Positions 63,330 to 64,000 of a DNA stretch of 64,000 nt are shown piece after piece; the first letter of the stretch is position 1, and each line of letters starts with the position of its first letter. The notes under the pieces were generated by a model. It saw only the letters and a program-made list of their open reading frames with translations. It had not been told where the DNA came from and ran no database searches. Made by a program: the position numbers and the translations under genes. Origin of the DNA: Merzomyia westermanni (lineage: Eukaryota; Arthropoda; Insecta; Diptera; Tephritidae); NCBI GenBank assembly GCA_949987695.1, contig OX465288.1, positions 103,449,568 to 103,513,567 on the forward strand. Reading direction: 5' to 3'.

Positions 63330-63658
63330 TTACGAGAAATTTTCGCTACATTTTGAACATTCCTATTCGGTCTGTATTCAAACTCCCGCACAGCTTTTGA
63401 TCACTGAAATGGATTTTTATAACTCCTCCTCTTTTCATATTCTTAGTAGCTGAATTTCTAATTGATGTGACCAATGGCAACGTTTTGCTGACCTAGGTAT
63501 GTCGTCACATGTTCTGCCAGCGTCGTGCCGGTCTTACTGCGCTATGTAATTGTTTATTTGTCAAGATTATTTCTATGTTTGTAGCTATACAAACAGACAT
63601 ATATGAAGGTTGTGTCTGTTGCATGATATGTGTGTTTGTGTGGCAATGATTCACTACA
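63330..63658 (-). repeat. gypsy LTR, copy A type
   Basis: Inverse complement of the two LTR pieces at 4797-4877 and 5867-6110. Starts AGTGAATCATTGCCACAC at 63658 on the minus strand. Uninterrupted here. The inner end is uncertain because a LINE adjoins it. Confidence 0.75.
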
Positions 63659-63659
63659 A

Positions 63660-64000
63660 TAAGCTCCGAAGGAACCGTGGGGCGCAGAAAAGAGAAAACG
63701 CAGAGAAAAAATCCAAAATTTGGACGACCATGACATATACAAATTTTTTCAAGAAACACAACATCAACACAGCGTTCAGAACATCGAACAACTTAGGACA
63801 AAAACTAAGAACCAACATTAACTTAGAACATGGGGTATACAAGCTTACCTGCGAATGCCAGCACAGCTACATAGTACAAACAGGACGAAAAATAAGTACA
63901 CGATTTCGGGAGCACATCAGGGACTACAACAAGAAAGCACGTAAAACCACCATCACACCAGAATCGAACTTTGCTAATCACATGTTTGAAAACAAATGCA
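63660..64000 (+). pseudogene. Penelope GIY-YIG fragment, runs off the window
   Basis: Frame with FKKHNINTAFRTSNNLGQKL and GVYKLTCECQHSYIVQTGRK, where the usual YIG is YIV, so a core glycine of the GIY-YIG motif is changed. FANHMFENKC follows and continues past the end. A segment around TDTNSDDPFNRH seen in other copies is shortened. Starts right after the gypsy LTR. Confidence 0.8.

Overview
This window is a dense graveyard of eukaryotic transposable elements with no convincing host gene. Penelope-like elements (PLEs), mariner, hAT, Transib and Helitron pieces, Ty3/gypsy LTR elements and several APE-type LINEs occur together with short spliceosomal introns and AT-rich spacer. That points to an insect, most likely a dipteran. 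A tephritid-like fly is my guess from general familiarity; nothing in the sequence proves it. Almost every coding region is broken by frameshifts, stops or nested insertions. The main exceptions are a recent LTR element (33.2-39.0 kb) and one Penelope copy (13.3-15.3 kb).

Layout. 0-6.1 kb: a gypsy element (copy A, plus strand) carrying a LINE fragment, a mariner, a hAT-type MITE and a second LINE nested in its 3' LTR. 6.2-10.1 kb: three PLE fragments, one with a hammerhead-like motif. 10.3-15.5 kb: a TIR-bounded DNA transposon with an intron-containing gene of unknown function, invaded twice by Penelope. 16.0-17.3 kb: a palindromic MITE and spacer. 17.3-21.3 kb: a LINE with a 2A-like peptide and zinc fingers. 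21.5-24.9 kb: LINE ORF1, a deleted derivative of the unknown DNA transposon, a mariner-like element and a 39-bp tandem repeat read as an open frame. 24.9-32.4 kb: a foldback-like structure whose arms are repeats of about 480 bp containing tRNA-like Pol III boxes, with an RTE LINE and a SINE nested inside. 33.2-39.0 kb: the young LTR element. 39.5-46.2 kb: gypsy copy C (minus strand) interrupted by a Penelope, an LTR-like insert and a Transib-type MITE. 46.5-51.2 kb: Helitron helicase and non-coding repeats. 51.2-52.4 kb: an LTR-element leader with a tRNA primer site and five self-complementary hairpin repeats. 52.5-57.5 kb: gypsy copy B (minus). 57.5-63.3 kb: two LINEs and a piece of another gypsy copy. 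63.3-64 kb: a gypsy LTR and a Penelope that runs off the window.

The order of insertion can often be read. Target-site duplications (TSDs) are visible for the hAT MITE (8 bp), two Penelope insertions (13 bp each), a Penelope with a 35-bp duplication, the SINE (12 bp), the Transib MITE (5 bp) and the LTR element (4 bp). Gypsy copies A and B lie in opposite orientation at the two ends and share a LINE/gypsy junction, so they probably descend from one already-nested ancestor.

The observations I rate highest are the five hairpin repeats whose outer stems differ in sequence but keep pairing, the unknown intron-bearing DNA transposon, the tRNA-like foldback arrays, the Transib MITE with a perfect RSS-type heptamer, and the LINE with a 2A motif and an ATGA ORF1/ORF2 overlap.
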